Assembly (NCBI GenBank): GCA_015956445.1
Contig: WIUZ02000007.1
Location: forward strand, 1,674,001 to 1,738,000
Length of the DNA: 64,000 nt
Direction of reading: 5' to 3'
DNA from: Thelephora terrestris
Lineage: Eukaryota > Basidiomycota > Agaricomycetes > Thelephorales > Thelephoraceae
Under the pieces are notes generated by a model, which worked only from the letters and a program-made list of their open reading frames with translations, searched no databases and had not been told where the DNA came from. The position numbers and the translations under genes were made by a program. This document shows positions 1 through 12,500 of this stretch, piece by piece; position 1 is the stretch's first letter, and each line of letters begins with the position of its first letter.

Positions 1-2704
1 CTATATGTCTTCCCAAGCTCTTCATATCAAAAGCAGCATCACATCCATCCCCAACCGGTCCATTCTTCGTCCGCGCAAACGCGCCAGTCGTATAATCCGG
101 CCCAGAAACGTCCCTCCCAACCGTCCCGCCCGCCCTATTCAAATGGCCATGCCCCTCAGTAATATTCGCACCCGCCACAGGACCAGGCCCGTTCTGACCG
201 AAGAAGTAGTTCAAAAACGATTCTTTGGCGGTGGAAGTTGACGAAGACGAAGACGAGATCCTTTCCCCATCGGTGCGCCGGGAGCTGTTATGATGGTGGT
301 GGTGCTGTTGCGAAGACGTGGACGACGTCGAGTTTCTCGTTGACTGAGAATGGTGATGCTTCCCAGCCGTGGTCGATAACCCTCCGTTAACTGGAGGGGC
401 AGAGGTGCTCGTCAGTCGAGAACGGTCATGAACGCTATTAGATACGGAGCGGCCGCTTGTAGTACCTCCGTTCAACCCGTTCAAGATATTGTCGGTCGTG
501 GTAGAAGAATCGTCTTCATCCTCCATGTCGAGTGAGACCATCCCGATGTTACTCAAGGGTTCCGCTGATTGTGGCTAGAAGAGTGAATGGGATGAGTGGT
601 CTTTTCAAACGAAGAGATAATGGTGAAATCTATTGACCCGAGGCGGGAGACTCTGTCTATGCTTTGGCGAGCTCGTATGGGCAGCGGCGGCATTCTGCGC
701 GCTCACCATGAACGAAGGATGATTGGTGTTGATGTACGCGGATTGAATGTCGATAAGGCTTTGGGTGTAGTCTGAGGTAGGGCCCAGCCTCTCCCTGAGC
801 AACTCCGAAACGACGTCGACGACTCGGGCGTGGAAGCTAGGGAACCGTTGTAACTCCTAAAGGCAAGCTTCAGCTTTCACAGACACGGAAGTGCCCATGG
901 AAGAAGCTCACCAGACTCGTGCAATTATGACAGATCTTGACCAGTTCTTCATACACCAGTTCTACACACCTCGAACTCGGCGACTCGAGTAACTTGATCT
1001 GCGGTTTCACCAACAGATCAAACGCGACCTCCGGGACGAACAGACTCGGTCTCGGGCCCGCAGAGTTCCTAATGGCCGTCCTGATGTCCTGATCACCCAA
1101 ATTTCCTGTCGCGTCCAAATTCGCCAACGCGTTCCCAAAGACGTCGTGGAAGATGTAATATATGCGGGCTCCTCCGGAAAGCTCCTTTGTGGAGATCTCG
1201 AAATTCGTACCGTCGATCGAAGAGACAAAGTCCCGAGCGAACTGGGTCATAAGTCGGAGGACGATCGACCCTTGCTGGTTCTTGTCCCCGAAGAGGGCTT
1301 CGTCGCCGAAAGCGCTGAGTTCTTGCTGCGCCTGCCCCATAAGCGTGTTGAGACGCGCTTTCATGTCTGGTATCTTATCCCGAATATGGTTCATGAGAAC
1401 CTTAAATGACGGGAATCAACGGAACATTCCACGCGTCAACGTCGAGGAAACAGAGCTTACCTGGTTGAGTGTCCTAGCCAAATACTTGGTGCCCTGCTTA
1501 TGCGCGATGTTTCTGTATGCTGGATGGGTTGCAAAGAATTCCTGCTCGCTGTCCAATGCTGCAGACATTGGCTTCTCTGTATTGATATCTTGTTGACTCC
1601 TGTTCACAACACCGATGAATCCAAGTTTGAGAGGGTAGGTTCGTCCGGTTAGGATATCATTAGCGTTGGTTCCGGCGTCCATGAGGTCGAGCTTGGTGAG
1701 GACTCCGATGGTCCGACGACCTTGCGGGTCTACAGTACGAGCAAGTTTCAGCGATTCCGAGTTTGCGAGGTCCACATTCGCGGCAGAAACGGAAAGAATA
1801 ACACTACACGCGGGAAAGACCAGAGTTATGACAGCACTTCATAGAAAGCGAACGAGCGAGGGACACGGACCAATTTGGTTTCGAGATGTAATCTACAACT
1901 AGGTTTCGTATTTGGCGCTCGATATCGCTCGGTTGGTCTCCAACTGGGATCTAACGTGAAAAACCAGCTTAGCCACCAAGGACAGAAATCCGCAAGCGCG
2001 CAGCCACAACAGCCTGCAAGAAATCGACAGTTCCGGCAGTGCGGGGAAAACACCCACCTTGGTCAACCCAGGCAAATCCACCAACGTCAAATCCAGCACG
2101 TTCGGGCTGTATATCCGCAGGTTAATCGGGAGCTTGCTGATACCCTTGTTCTGGCCAGCCACCCGGAACGTCTCTTGCTCGATCTCCTTCCGAATCTCGT
2201 TGAAGTCCGTGAAGCGTTTGTTTACATGGAGGAATTGTCCCCATTCGGTGTATGTTGATATTGAAGGGGCTTCCGAGGAAGAGGGATCGGAGGAAGGGGA
2301 AGGAGCGGGTGTGTGGATGAGTTGGAGCACGAGGGGCCTGCGGGTGACGATGCCTTGACCACGAGGGAGGAAGTCGCGACCTACAATCCTATACCATGGG
2401 AACCGGAGGTCAGCGGTGAGAATCACAGGACAACAGATGTCCGACTAACGTCTCAAGTACGCTGGACTTCCCTGCAGACTGGCTCCCAACCTTGCACAAG
2501 ACAAAACCAGATTAGAGGCGCACTAAAACCCCCCAACTGAGATAGAACGTACAACGGCCAATTGTGGCATGTCCAATTCACCGCCTTTTGAAACATACGA
2601 ATATCAGGAAGGGTTGTTGGTGGGCAAGGTTAGGTGATATCCTCACCGAGGTTGGCAAACGTGTCCTGGAGTTTGTTCACGAGTTTTATGAGGTCGGAAT
2701 CCAT
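1..2704 (-). CDS. VPS1: Vps1-type dynamin-like GTPase, 3' end beyond window
   Basis: Large GTPase that pinches membranes in vacuolar/endosomal sorting and peroxisome division. The first exon starts at the ATG at 2704 ([20 protein letters not shown]); a short second exon gives LDMPQLAV and the third opens on the P-loop GSQSAGKSS (near 2455-2490). Then come the switch/G3 block DLPGLTKVG (about 2045-2075) and the G4 motif TKLD (about 1690). The stalk fills roughly 870-1775 ([22 protein letters not shown]). Variable insert B (about 600 down to 240) is Ser/His-rich with runs of Ser and His, followed by [10 protein letters not shown] and DMKSLGRHI, where Vps1 proteins enter the GTPase effector domain. 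That domain's end lies left of base 1, so the gene is partial. Introns are short; the donor after NLG is GTGAGG. It lies in tandem with ATP4, 225 bp away. The family call is firm; individual exon edges are by eye. Confidence 0.93.
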
Positions 2705-2928
2705 GACTTGTGAAATTGAACCGATCTCGTGTGGACGTGGATGGGAGTAGAAGAGGAAAGGTGGCAGAACGGCACGGGTGGCCGTCAGTGTGCAGCAGCG
2801 ATCGTGGAAGACGCGTCGATCCGGCATGCCTGGCCAAACTACTGGATATGATACAGGAACACTTATAGATGCGTAAGGAATATCTATTGGGGCTTGAGCA
2901 GGTTACAGCCAACAGACGAGTATCTACT

Positions 2929-3957
2929 CTAGATAGCCTTGGATCTGACCAGCTCTGCAAAATCGGGACGGAAGCAATGATGAGCGCAAAGTCCGATGGT
3001 CTTCCGATCACAGGACAACACTTACGCTCAACCTCAGCAACAGCGCTCGCAAGGATGTCCTTCTGTGTCTTTTCATCTTTGATAGTTTTCAGGACGTTCT
3101 CGATGACGGACTTCGCGAGGGCAGCTTGCTCGTTCTCCTTCGCCTGCTGCTCGTAACGGACCCAGGAGTCCAAGACAGTCTTGAGCTCAGAGGCCAAAAC
3201 AACCTTTTGCTTGAGAACGAAAGACTCGGCCTCGAGTTTAGCGGTTTCCTGGAGTAGATATTTCAGTTCAGGCCCACATAGCCGGGTCAAATTGCGTATA
3301 CCTTTGAGAGAGCAAAGAGTCCCTCGGTGATGGAAACAACATCCTTCATCTGCCCGACGGAGTTGATTCGGTCCTTAACGGCCTGGGTGTGTTCGTCGCG
3401 AGCACCGTTGAGGACACCCTTGATTTTGGCAATTTGAGTCTCAGCCCAGTCACGGTAGGGCTCGCGGACGGACTGGAGCCCAATTCAGAGATTAGAACAA
3501 TCGCGGCAGTACAAGTAACAGATTGACCCAATACGTGCCTTGGCGATGAAAGTAAGGAGCAAGAAGAAACCGACGGCGATCACAGTTTCCTCGTTCATCA
3601 CGTAGAGTTCTTGAGAGACGGCGGTGGCGACCAAACCCGAACCGAGGATGACGGAGCCGGTCTTGGTGAGCAAGTTGGGTGAAGACGGAAGCTTGTCGAT
3701 GATCTCGGAAGCCCTCTCAGCTGGTGGTTGAGTAGACATTCCCCGTCTATACGAAATGAAATACGCGTAAGTTGAGCTGTCGCACGCCATGCACCGAGCA
3801 CATACGATTGGAATCTTGAGACGGCGGCAAGGGAGGCCTGGGGTCGGGCCCTGCCAACTATTTGGAAAGTTACAGGTCATGCGCGATTTATGCGGAAGAA
3901 AATTGGACAAGACTTGCCAGTCGATTTGAGGGCATTTACTGCGATTCTGGACGCCAT
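2929..3957 (-). CDS. ATP4: Mitochondrial F1Fo ATP synthase subunit b (Atp4)
   Basis: Peripheral-stalk subunit b that links F1 to the membrane Fo sector of mitochondrial ATP synthase. The start at 3957 gives a basic, hydroxyl-rich presequence (MASRIAVNALKS...), spliced to ASLAAVSRFQSRGMSTQPP, a typical matrix-targeting leader. The inner-membrane part follows: LLTKTGSVILGSGL, SQELYVMNEETV and a hydrophobic helix VGFFLLLTFIAK. The stalk helix contains KETAKLEAESFVLKQK-like sequence, LDSWVRYEQQAKENEQAAL and KTQKDILASAVAEVE. The last exon adds QLVRSKAI before TAG at 2929. Four or more short introns; the donor after the presequence (GTCTTG) is weak. Length about 245 residues fits the family. An upstream intergenic stretch of 1 kb separates it from a divergent gene at 4960. 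Confidence 0.93.
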
Positions 3958-4820
3958 TCCGAGAGATTAGAAGAGAGAGAGGATTAAGCTGAAAGTCGTC
4001 GTCCGGTCGAAAAAGAAAGTGCTAAGTTGACGGTCTGTTTCTCTGATCGCCTCTCTCCGCTTCTTTCCGGTTCCGCCCCCTCCTTGTCCCTCTCGTCGAC
4101 TTCAACTCTCCGACATGTTTTTTTCTCTTCTCCTACACAAATGAAATGCAAAAATCTCTCTGTTCTGTAAAGAGACTGATTCACCGTCGCGGGGACGTTC
4201 CTTTGTTTGTTATGGCGACGCCCGAGCGCTTTGAAATCAAAACACGTTGCTGGAACCTATGCAACGAGAGTCCATTTTCGGCCAACATTGTCAAACGTGG
4301 CTTTAATTTTGAGACTGTGAGGCGGATTTCCCTACTCTCGGACCAATGCTATGCAGGTCATTGGCTTTGGATGCAGTGAGCCCCGCTCTCTCGTTCCTAG
4401 ATTCGGGGATCCGTCAGACATTTATCTTGCCATTCAGCTTGAATCCTTTGGACAACTTCAGTCAATGTCGTTGGGCTGGCGACGTGTTATCGTCCGTTCG
4501 TCCCAGGGACGGGGGACTTTGAACAATGGGAGATCGCACGACCCTTCGGCTCCTCTATCAATAAGCCTTGCTCGGAGCGCCTTCTCTCGATCTTTGAGAT
4601 ATATTCCCCAACGCGAAAATTGAGAAGCTAGTCCTTCCTACCTATCATAGAGCGCCGTCTGCTGCCCAAAATCGGCTAGATTATCAAGTCGAAGTCACGG
4701 CCGAACGAAATTAATCCTGTGGCTTTGAAGTTAGCCATGCAGCGGACTTCGATCTAGCCGACGATCGGGATGTGCAGGCCATGGCCTTTTGCCCACCGAC
4801 GAGTGGCTCTGACCTCTCCC
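3958..4820. other. Intergenic region between divergent genes
   Basis: About 1 kb lies between ATP4 (leftward) and the RRM-like gene (rightward) and presumably holds both promoters. A C/T-rich stretch at about 4020-4130 precedes ATP4 on its coding strand side as a GA-rich leader. The open frames at 4146-4623 lack recognisable domains and splice logic, so I do not call a gene here. Confidence 0.6.
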
Positions 4821-4831
4821 CTTTATAAGAA
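4821..4831 (+). promoter_or_regulatory. TATA-like box (tttataaga)
   Basis: A TTATAA-type element lies about 135 bp upstream of the ATG at 4960, within a C/T-rich stretch. The position suits a fungal core promoter for the downstream gene. No experimental support is visible. Confidence 0.4.
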
Positions 4832-4959
4832 CTCGTGAGCCACTCAGTCGCGTCGCCTTCCACCTTACCTTCTACCTCGACTGCAACAGAAGTAACTTCC
4901 ACCCTTCCCCTCACTTGATCGCGTTCCTCTGCGAGGTTAACCTCGGCTACGCGCTTACA

Positions 4960-7900
4960 ATGTTGATACACCCCGCCGCGATCGTGGCGTTACTTTTCTA
5001 CCTCATCATCGGGCAGCCCACGTTCTCCGAACGGTTCCAAACTCGCCGCAAGCTCCTCGGTCAACGCGTCCGGCGAAGACTGTCTGTGTTCCGCTCTCGC
5101 CACCTCGCTCGATTTCAACTTCCGAGTCGAGCTCATCCAATCACATCCGGGGCCACCACGACCGAAGCGCTACCCATCGCCTTGATTGAAACCATCGCTA
5201 TTCTGCCCGCAGAGGTCACTTCATCGTTCCCGGTCCCACCCAAAGATTACATAGAAGTTGTCATCCCAGAAGCACCTTCTGCACGACAATATGGTCAACT
5301 TCCTGCAGCCCCTCCTCCTCCTCAAGAGTTCGTCATAACCTCTCGTTACCGGGGCCCGTTTCACTGGCATGATCTTCTCAACCTCCGAGTCCTCGAAACC
5401 CTGACTCTGATATCTGTCTCGATTTCGCTTCCGTTGGTCGCAATTCCCTTCGCCGCTAGACTTTTCTCCCGTTCGGAGTCCCCGGACGAGGTCGAATCAC
5501 CCCTTGATGAGTTACCGGAACGACTGCCTCCAAAATTCCTTTCCCCTCCCAAAGCCATCCATATCCAGATATCCACCTCCGACCCCCACGCTCCTCCCGA
5601 GCCCGTTTTTCTCCCTGCACCTCCCAAAATCTCTTCCTTCTGGCTTGCTGGTGAGCTCTTTCACATTTCTCCTTCTTCCCCTTGTGATATAACTGAATCA
5701 TCAGCCGAAGAACAACAGCAAGGCCAGCCATCTTCTCCCTCCCCTCTCCTCCTCCGCCTCTTGGACTTGCCTTCCATCGAGAGCGAGTACCAGAAGAAAA
5801 GTGCGTCTCTCCTCTCCTTCCGTCCACGCCGATCTAATGTCAATCAGTTTCGCCACTTCCCTCTCCAGCTGACTCTGGTTATGGGACCGTTCTCCCCGAC
5901 ACGGCGTCTGAGGTTTCTTCCCTCAGTACGTACATGTTTTCTCACAGCAGATTCTGCCCTCATTTTTATACATTCAGCCCCAGAAAAAAGCGTTACCACC
6001 ACCCCGGAAAGTCCGGCCGTTCCCCTCCCCACAACTTGCGCGGAATCGAATTCTGTGCAGTGTGAGCCGCTTCACATTTAATCTTTTGCCTTGCTTATAT
6101 CCCGTCTAACCTGTTTACCAGTCTCGAACAACGCAACTGCTGTCTTTGACAACCCTGCGGAGGAAAATGTCGCCGCTGAACTCGTGCGTCTACTTTTTGC
6201 GGCTGGTCGTGTTGGGCCCCTTCTGAATAGTCTGTTTCAGGACCCCGAGCTGGAAGACGAAGACGACGGCTCTACAACCGTCACTAATTCGACCGCCAAC
6301 CTCGCCGGCCTGATCCCTCGTTCTGCTGCAATTTCTGCGGAAGAACTTGTTGCCAGGCTGGCACCCGTCACGGTCACTCGGATCGAGGAAGACATGCCCG
6401 TTCCAGACGATCCCGTTGAGAAAAACCCCCTTGCGTTGGCGACTGCGGACGATTCTGCCAAGGACCTGCCCTCTTACGATGGGCCTGATGCTGACTTGGG
6501 ACATGCTAACCAGGCACCCGTCATCGAAGATATCTCGGTCGGTGTTTGTCCTCCCCCCGAACCATGCTCGGATGCAACAGACGCGATGATAGAATCAGCC
6601 TCCGTCGATGAAGCTTCTCCCAGTACTGATTTGGCGAGCATAACGGAAGTGGATGAAGAGTTTTCCGAGGATGTTCCGGAAGACGTCGAGCCCTGGACCC
6701 CCGACTACGAAATCCCGGTTATCGCCATCTCCCCTCCGTCAGATGTCGATCCCGAGGAATTCCCACCACAGTTTGACTCGGAAGATGAGCAGGAGGGACT
6801 GGAAGATATTACCGGTCACGACTGCCAGGACTACAACCGCGAGGATGAACACGAAGGGTCCGAGTGCAATGGTGGCTACGAGCTAGAATGCCCGGGTGAC
6901 AGCCCTGAAGAATCGGATACCGAGGTCGTTTCGAAATCACCTTCGAGTGACTCTTGGCGTTCACCGATCACGACCTCCGGGATGCTGTGGTCTGACGATG
7001 ACCGCAGTGATTTGGGACCACTACCTTTTCAGAAAATACCTCATGTAGAGGTATTTGACGCCTCAGAGATCGACACATTTGAGACGGTGGACACCGCTCA
7101 AATCGGCGATCAGACTGGAGTCCAGGATCCACCCGCTGAGGAAGGAGCATTGGGTGCTGAAGTGGCTACTCGTGAAGACTCGGGTGGTATATTTTATACC
7201 CGCTTTTGTGTCGATAAACGTGCTGACAGGTCTCATTTAGTCACGGAACTTGTGCTCGAAACGGCCCCAGAACCCATCGAGAAATCGCAGCCCGTCCCGG
7301 TGACACCAGTGCAGGAAGTCGTCGAATCAGCCCCCGTTGCACCAGTCCCATCTTCGTGTCCTCTCAAAAGTCCCAGGAGTTCTCCTCGCACTTCTGGGTC
7401 ATTCCCCACCCGGTCTCAAGTATCGGCCGATAGCGAAGACTGTAGTGAAGGTAGCGGCGGAACACCGGTATCCCAGCGCCCTCAATACTTCCACTGTTGT
7501 GACTTCTACAAGTCTGATGGTCGTCCCGCGTCATGGAAAAACTGGGAGATGAAAAAGGCATGCATTCCGGTCAAGACTAGCCTACAGGAATCGCAATTCG
7601 TGCGTCCTTCGGACAAGGATGGTGAAAATCCTACCACGCGTATCGCCATCGACAATCTGGACGCAAGGTGGTTCCGGAGCAACGATGAAGGAGTACCTTC
7701 GTACAGGTGCCTCAGCGAGACCATGGGATTCTTCTCGACAAAGTCTTTCCGGTGCTGGGAGGGAAGGGTGATCCACGGAGTCGAGCACACCTACGTTGGA
7801 TACGCCACCGTCGACTTCGATTCTGTCGGCGAGGCTATTAGGATGTTTGAGGAACTTCAGGGAAGACGGATCCGGGGGCACACATGGCACTGGCGATTGG

Positions 7901-8223
7901 AATTCGTGGATCCGGAGGATGAGACCCATCGTGGTAGGAAGGCAATCCGGACGGACCTGGTGCCGGACTCGGTGAAGCAGGCGTTAGCCGCGGAATTGGA
8001 GGCGTTGACTAGGAGGAACGAAGGGTCTGGTCACTTGGATAACGCCCCGGCGAGACCTCCCATGAGAGTACGTCCCCAGCTTGGTACGGCAGGTCGGTCT
8101 CTGCTCGCGGGGGCTGTGGCCAACGTCGTTCGAGACCGGACCCGTGGTGAGGAACAACCCACCCGATCTTCGACGAGGGGTCCTCCTCGACGGCCATACA
8201 AGTCACGAGTCTCACCATCCTAG
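4960..8223 (+). CDS. Large membrane-anchored acidic protein with C-terminal RRM-like domain
   Basis: I do not recognise an orthologue. The start at 4960 gives an immediate hydrophobic segment (IHPAAIVALLFYLIIG), and a second is near residue 150 (LTLISVSISLPLVAIPFAA). Several hundred Pro/Ser/Glu/Asp-rich, probably disordered residues follow. Near the C-terminus (about 7640-7920) there is an RRM-like fold: IAIDNLDARWF as an RNP2-like strand and YVGYATVDFD as an RNP1-like strand, with EAIRMFEELQGRRIRG between helix and strand 4. The tail is basic (TRSSTRGPPRRPYKSR). Intron 6062-6121 is certain because it restores the frame (SVQ-F-SNN). Two more, of 47 and 52 nt near 5800 and 5927, together keep frame and remove a clumsy basic stretch. 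Frame-neutral 54-nt introns near 5652 and 7187 are possible. About 1000 residues. An RNA-binding, membrane-tethered role is inference. Confidence 0.75.
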
Positions 8224-8835
8224 TTGTCATTTTCACCATTGCTTTCTCGTTTAGTTTTAGTCTTCCCTTGTCACCATCCGCATCGTAGAAGATCATCTGA
8301 TTGTTTTTCCCCTCCAGCAACGGACTACATGTACTTTTTCATGAATGTTGTATAGTATACTCTGTGCTCATAGACACTAGAATGCCTACCACCCCACCTG
8401 TTCCCAAAGTTTAGCTTGTGACCTTCGGCCTACAAAATTTGAGTGAAGACCAGACGGTATACACTCGTGGGAATGGGTTTCGTCGAATCGAGCCGGAATC
8501 AAATCGCGACTGGTGGATGGCCCACGACCGCCATTCGCCACTCCCCTACGACTGACTGTCACTTCGGATATCCTCCCCTCCTCTCCGGCGATTCGCCTAG
8601 GTCTTTCTCTCACTGTGGCACTAAGAACCGAATAGGCAAGAAATATCGAAAAAAAACGATGGATGTTGAGAAAAAGCGATAAAAGGTCACTCTGTGGCAC
8701 GTCACGATTGTCTGGCCGAGCCCCGGAAACCAGATCGCACAGCCAAGGTGGCACACATGGCCACCTCCCTTGCGGTCGTGGGTATGAAAACATAAATTAC
8801 AATAATCTACGGCACGAACAGAGTAAAGGCCACAG
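8224..8835. other. Convergent 3' region without a gene
   Basis: Holds the 3' ends of the RRM-like gene (plus) and the dual-kinase gene (minus). Short open frames on both strands overlap each other and show no domain. I see no RNA gene or repeat. Confidence 0.5.
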
Positions 8836-11730
8836 TTAAACTGCCCTCCGTCTGTCACCCCATCTCGCTGTAGCTTCCTCCAGACAAGACTGGACGGCCT
8901 TGAGTGCTGGTCGCTTATTCCCGTCGGGCGACCAACACTGTTCAACGATCTTCCATAGCCCGCCGGTAAAACCGAGATGTGCCGCGTCCTCTGGCTTCGT
9001 AGGGCGCTTTCCTTCTACGATATCCTTCACAATCGCGGCAGAGTTGGTGAGATCGCCAAAAGGAACGGCCCCGCACAAAACCTGCCTCAGGTCCGGTTCT
9101 TTAAATCCTGTCATCACGGTCGCATGTATGTGAATCAACGAACCTCGTAAATAACCATTCCCAGGGCATAGACATCCGACTCTTCGGTTGGTCTGTAATC
9201 CAACTCCTCCAGAAGTTCGGGGCTCATCCACGGAACGCTTCCTCCTCCGATAAAGGACATCAGGGAATCCCTTTGGTTCACGCTTAAGAAGTTGGGGTCT
9301 GAGGGACTCAGGCTTTTGTCTGCGTGGACGATCGTGGAGAGTCCAAAGTCTACGAGACAAGCATGGCCCTCTTGATTTATGAGGATGTTTTCCTGTGGGT
9401 ACGATTGCGTCACGAGCAGGTGAACTGATTAAAAAAAGCTACACACCCCTTTCAGGTCCCCGTGCACAATGGGAAGCTTATGCATATACATCAACCCCTT
9501 CACGACGTCGATAAGCTGGGTAAGCGTTGGGTGAGCCTCTGAAATACCAGGATGTGATGGAAACTGACGAGGTCAACGCGGTTTGCGTCCGGGTTCCTTT
9601 CGATGAATGCATTGATCGTACCATTGTCCATCCAGTTCGAAACCAACGAACACCGTCCTGGACCGATTGCAACGCCAACCAACGGAAGGATGTTAGAATG
9701 CCGAAGGTGTCTCCAGATCACCGCCTCCTTGCAGAATCTCTGGGTTGCGGGTCAGAAAACACCACCGGGAGGGTCGACAAAGATGGAACCTACTCTGAGC
9801 GTCATTTCACGGTTGTCTGCGTACAATTGCACAACCTTGACCGCCACCGGACGACCTCGGTAACTCCCCTTGAACACCTTCGCATTCTCACCAGACCACA
9901 CAGGGACCGTCATAGATTCGTCGTAGCAGTCCACGGTTTTGGCTGATTCCGGAACGTTTTGGTGACGGTAACACAGTTTGCACAAGTCGTTCAAAACTTT
10001 TGCTCGTTCTCGTTCATGGACGGAGCCTCTCTCCAAAGCCTAAGCCCGTCATCAAGGGCATATCAAAACGGACCACTCGAAGACTCACCCCATCCAAGCG
10101 GTTGATCTCGGCCACGGCTGAGGGGCTTTCAGATTGACTACTGGGGGAAATGGGAGGCGGAGGAGGATAAATTTCTTGCATATGGTAGGGTTCATTCTCT
10201 TCGGACCCCTCAGCATAGATCCTGATTTCCGGTATGATCAATCGTGATTGATCTGAAACGCTCGTTCCAGTGGAACTGGAACTGGAGGAGGCCGCAAGGG
10301 GGTTCGGGAGTTCATCTCTGGGGCGAAGGGGGAAGGGTACTAAGCGGCGGGGTGGCATATGTGTCTCTGATGGCGCAGCAGCTTTACCGACTTCAACTTC
10401 AACTTCTTGCATTTGTGGCCGCAGTGTTCTATCCCCTTGCCAGCAAGCTTCGAGGAACTCCCACAATTGGTCTGATAGACCAATCTTCGTGGCATTCCCT
10501 GGTTTGGTGGGACGGGATCCTCCTATGATCGAGTACACCATCTGTTTACCCTTGGTTCCGTCGAACGGCACCTTTCCCGTGAGAACCTACATCGGTCAAG
10601 CAACGGCTACACAGAAAATTCTGCTGGAATCACCTCAAGGACGAGGAGTCCGAACGTGTAAACATCCGCTTCTTTACTGGGGTCTCCCCTCGTTAACCCA
10701 AATCTCCGCGGGTAAATCAACTCTGGTGCGAGATAACGCCATGCAACCCCGACTGGTGCGTCTGAAGGCTCCGACATTGTATACTCTTGATCGGAACTAG
10801 ATATAGATCCAAACCCGGACAGACAAGCAAGAGGAGGTGATCCGTTCGCGATCAAGACGTTGCTCTGGTTTTTATGTCAAAAAAGTCAGCCGAGCGATGA
10901 TGATGCTACTGACAGCTTTGATGCCGCCATGAACAAGATTGAGGTCGTGCATGTACTTCAGGCCTCGAGCTACTCCGTGTAACTAGGTCGGACGAGTTCA
11001 AGACCGGGAACTATGAGTAATTGGGATAGTACAGACCAACTCTAACCGATTCACGTCGTTTTCCTCGATGTATTGCTTGAGAGTTTCACGTGGCATCCAA
11101 TCTGTCACGGTAGAGAAATTGGACGTATTGATACTCCCGAGGACTCCTTTGAGCTTGAGGATATTCGGGTGAGACAATGTGTTCCAGAGAATGACCTCCC
11201 TGCAAAATCGCTGAACGGAAGGGAGATAAAAGGCTAACAGAACGAAAATAAATCTACTGCTCACTTCCCGAATCTTTTCTGCATCGGTGGTCGCTGTGAA
11301 TCTTGGCGTCTTGATTGCGATTGCGGATCCGTTCAGTGTCCCACGGCGAACCTCCCAGGTGCTACTCGATATGTGCGTTCTCTCTCGGGTTATTGCCTCA
11401 TCTGTTTCTGTTATTGTGACGGAGTTGGGTAGTCTTCTGAGGCGTCTGGACAGTCGGATGAGCACGATGAGGACCGATTGTCTCGTGGCTTGGTCGAGCG
11501 AGGGCTTCGTCAGTCCCTGTAGCGTGGTTCAGTGATTTGAGAGCGAGAAACGACGTAACGTTGCGACGTACACGATCCAAGAGTTCTATGCACAGACCGG
11601 CCTCCCCGCGTTCTAAGTCACCGAGAAACGTTCGACCTTCAGAAGACCGCGAGATTTGAACTAAGGATTGAAAACCCTCGTCCACAGAGTTCAGAACTGT
11701 TTTCCAAGATTCTCGAAGATCTTGGACCAT
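8836..11730 (-). CDS. Tandem pseudokinase-kinase protein (tyrosine-kinase-like family)
   Basis: One gene with two kinase domains. The N-terminal helical part (from the ATG at 11730) joins by a 43-nt intron (11517-11559) to GLTKPSLDQATRQSV and RRLRRLPNSV. Domain 1 keeps the beta-3 lysine (SAIAIKTPR) and the helix-C Glu (FCREVILW), but its catalytic loop is VHGGIKA, so the HRD Asp is Gly, and its DFG is LSGFGS without the Asp; it is predicted to be a pseudokinase. A Ser/Pro-rich linker follows. A 49-nt intron (10040-10088, donor GTGAGT) joins it in phase to ALERGSVHERERAKV and domain 2. Domain 2 has VAVKVVQ, IVHGDLKG, LVDFGLS and WMSPELL, all the residues for catalysis. It ends at GDRRRAV (8836). 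It is cytosolic by sequence: no signal peptide or TM. The substrate is unknown. The order resembles JAK JH2-JH1, which I take as convergence. Confidence 0.85.
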
Positions 11731-12500
11731 CACAAGAGGAAGTCAAGACGGTGGCAGGAGGTCGTGCGTCAGCCACGAGGCGTCCTGGTGGTTACTGACA
11801 CGATAATCGCTCGTGGGTTTCGGCAGGACCCGCTGGGCAGAACAACCTGAACCGGGTCTAAGGCGAGTAGCATCCGGATCCCAGCCGCACGAAAGGTGGA
11901 GTTCGGTCAAGTTCATGGGCGACGCTCCTTGCGCCAGAGCGCCCGCGTTCCGAGAAAGCACTCCCTCCCCGCCACCGCCAGGCTCCGACCTAGAGATCCC
12001 CGAAAAGGCGAGTCTGAGGTCCGAACCATCGAAATGCAACTCTACAGGACTTTTTCGACCCCGAACCACGTTGTGGTGAAACAAAAAGCAAAGAAAAAAA
12101 TGTTGCCAAGTTCAAGAAGGCTTGGACGCGATTTGATAGGTAAGCATCTTCGAGCGGGTCGCGCCGGGAGTACTCAACGCAAAGAATTCGCTCAGGCCCA
12201 TGAGCAGAATCTCTCTAGAGGTTCACTTTCAACTGAGTGGAGATCCAGCGCCTTAGAAGGTTCTTGGTAGAGATCGCCATGCTCTCTCCCATCGGAGATC
12301 TCCAATCTCATCATTGAGTGCCTGTGCAACCTACAGGGACCAGCCGCGGAGTGCATTGTTCCACACAATCAGTGACTGGCTCCAGGATCGACTTCGAGTT
12401 TACATGTTGCTCGTACGAATTTGTCTGGCTGTCGCACCTGGGCTCTCCGGGGACCGCATTTAATGATACATTTCGCTGACCGGACACACAAAGAACGTCG
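11731..12500. other. Gene-poor stretch
   Basis: Open frames at 11743-12270 on both strands overlap one another and carry no recognisable motif. The minus one could at most be a leader exon of the kinase gene. The remainder to 12500 shows nothing I can name. Confidence 0.4.

Noticed and set aside
11743-12270. Overlapping open frames of 113-124 codons on both strands
   Set aside because: They are mirror images of one GC-rich stretch with no motif. No splice path joins them convincingly to the kinase gene.
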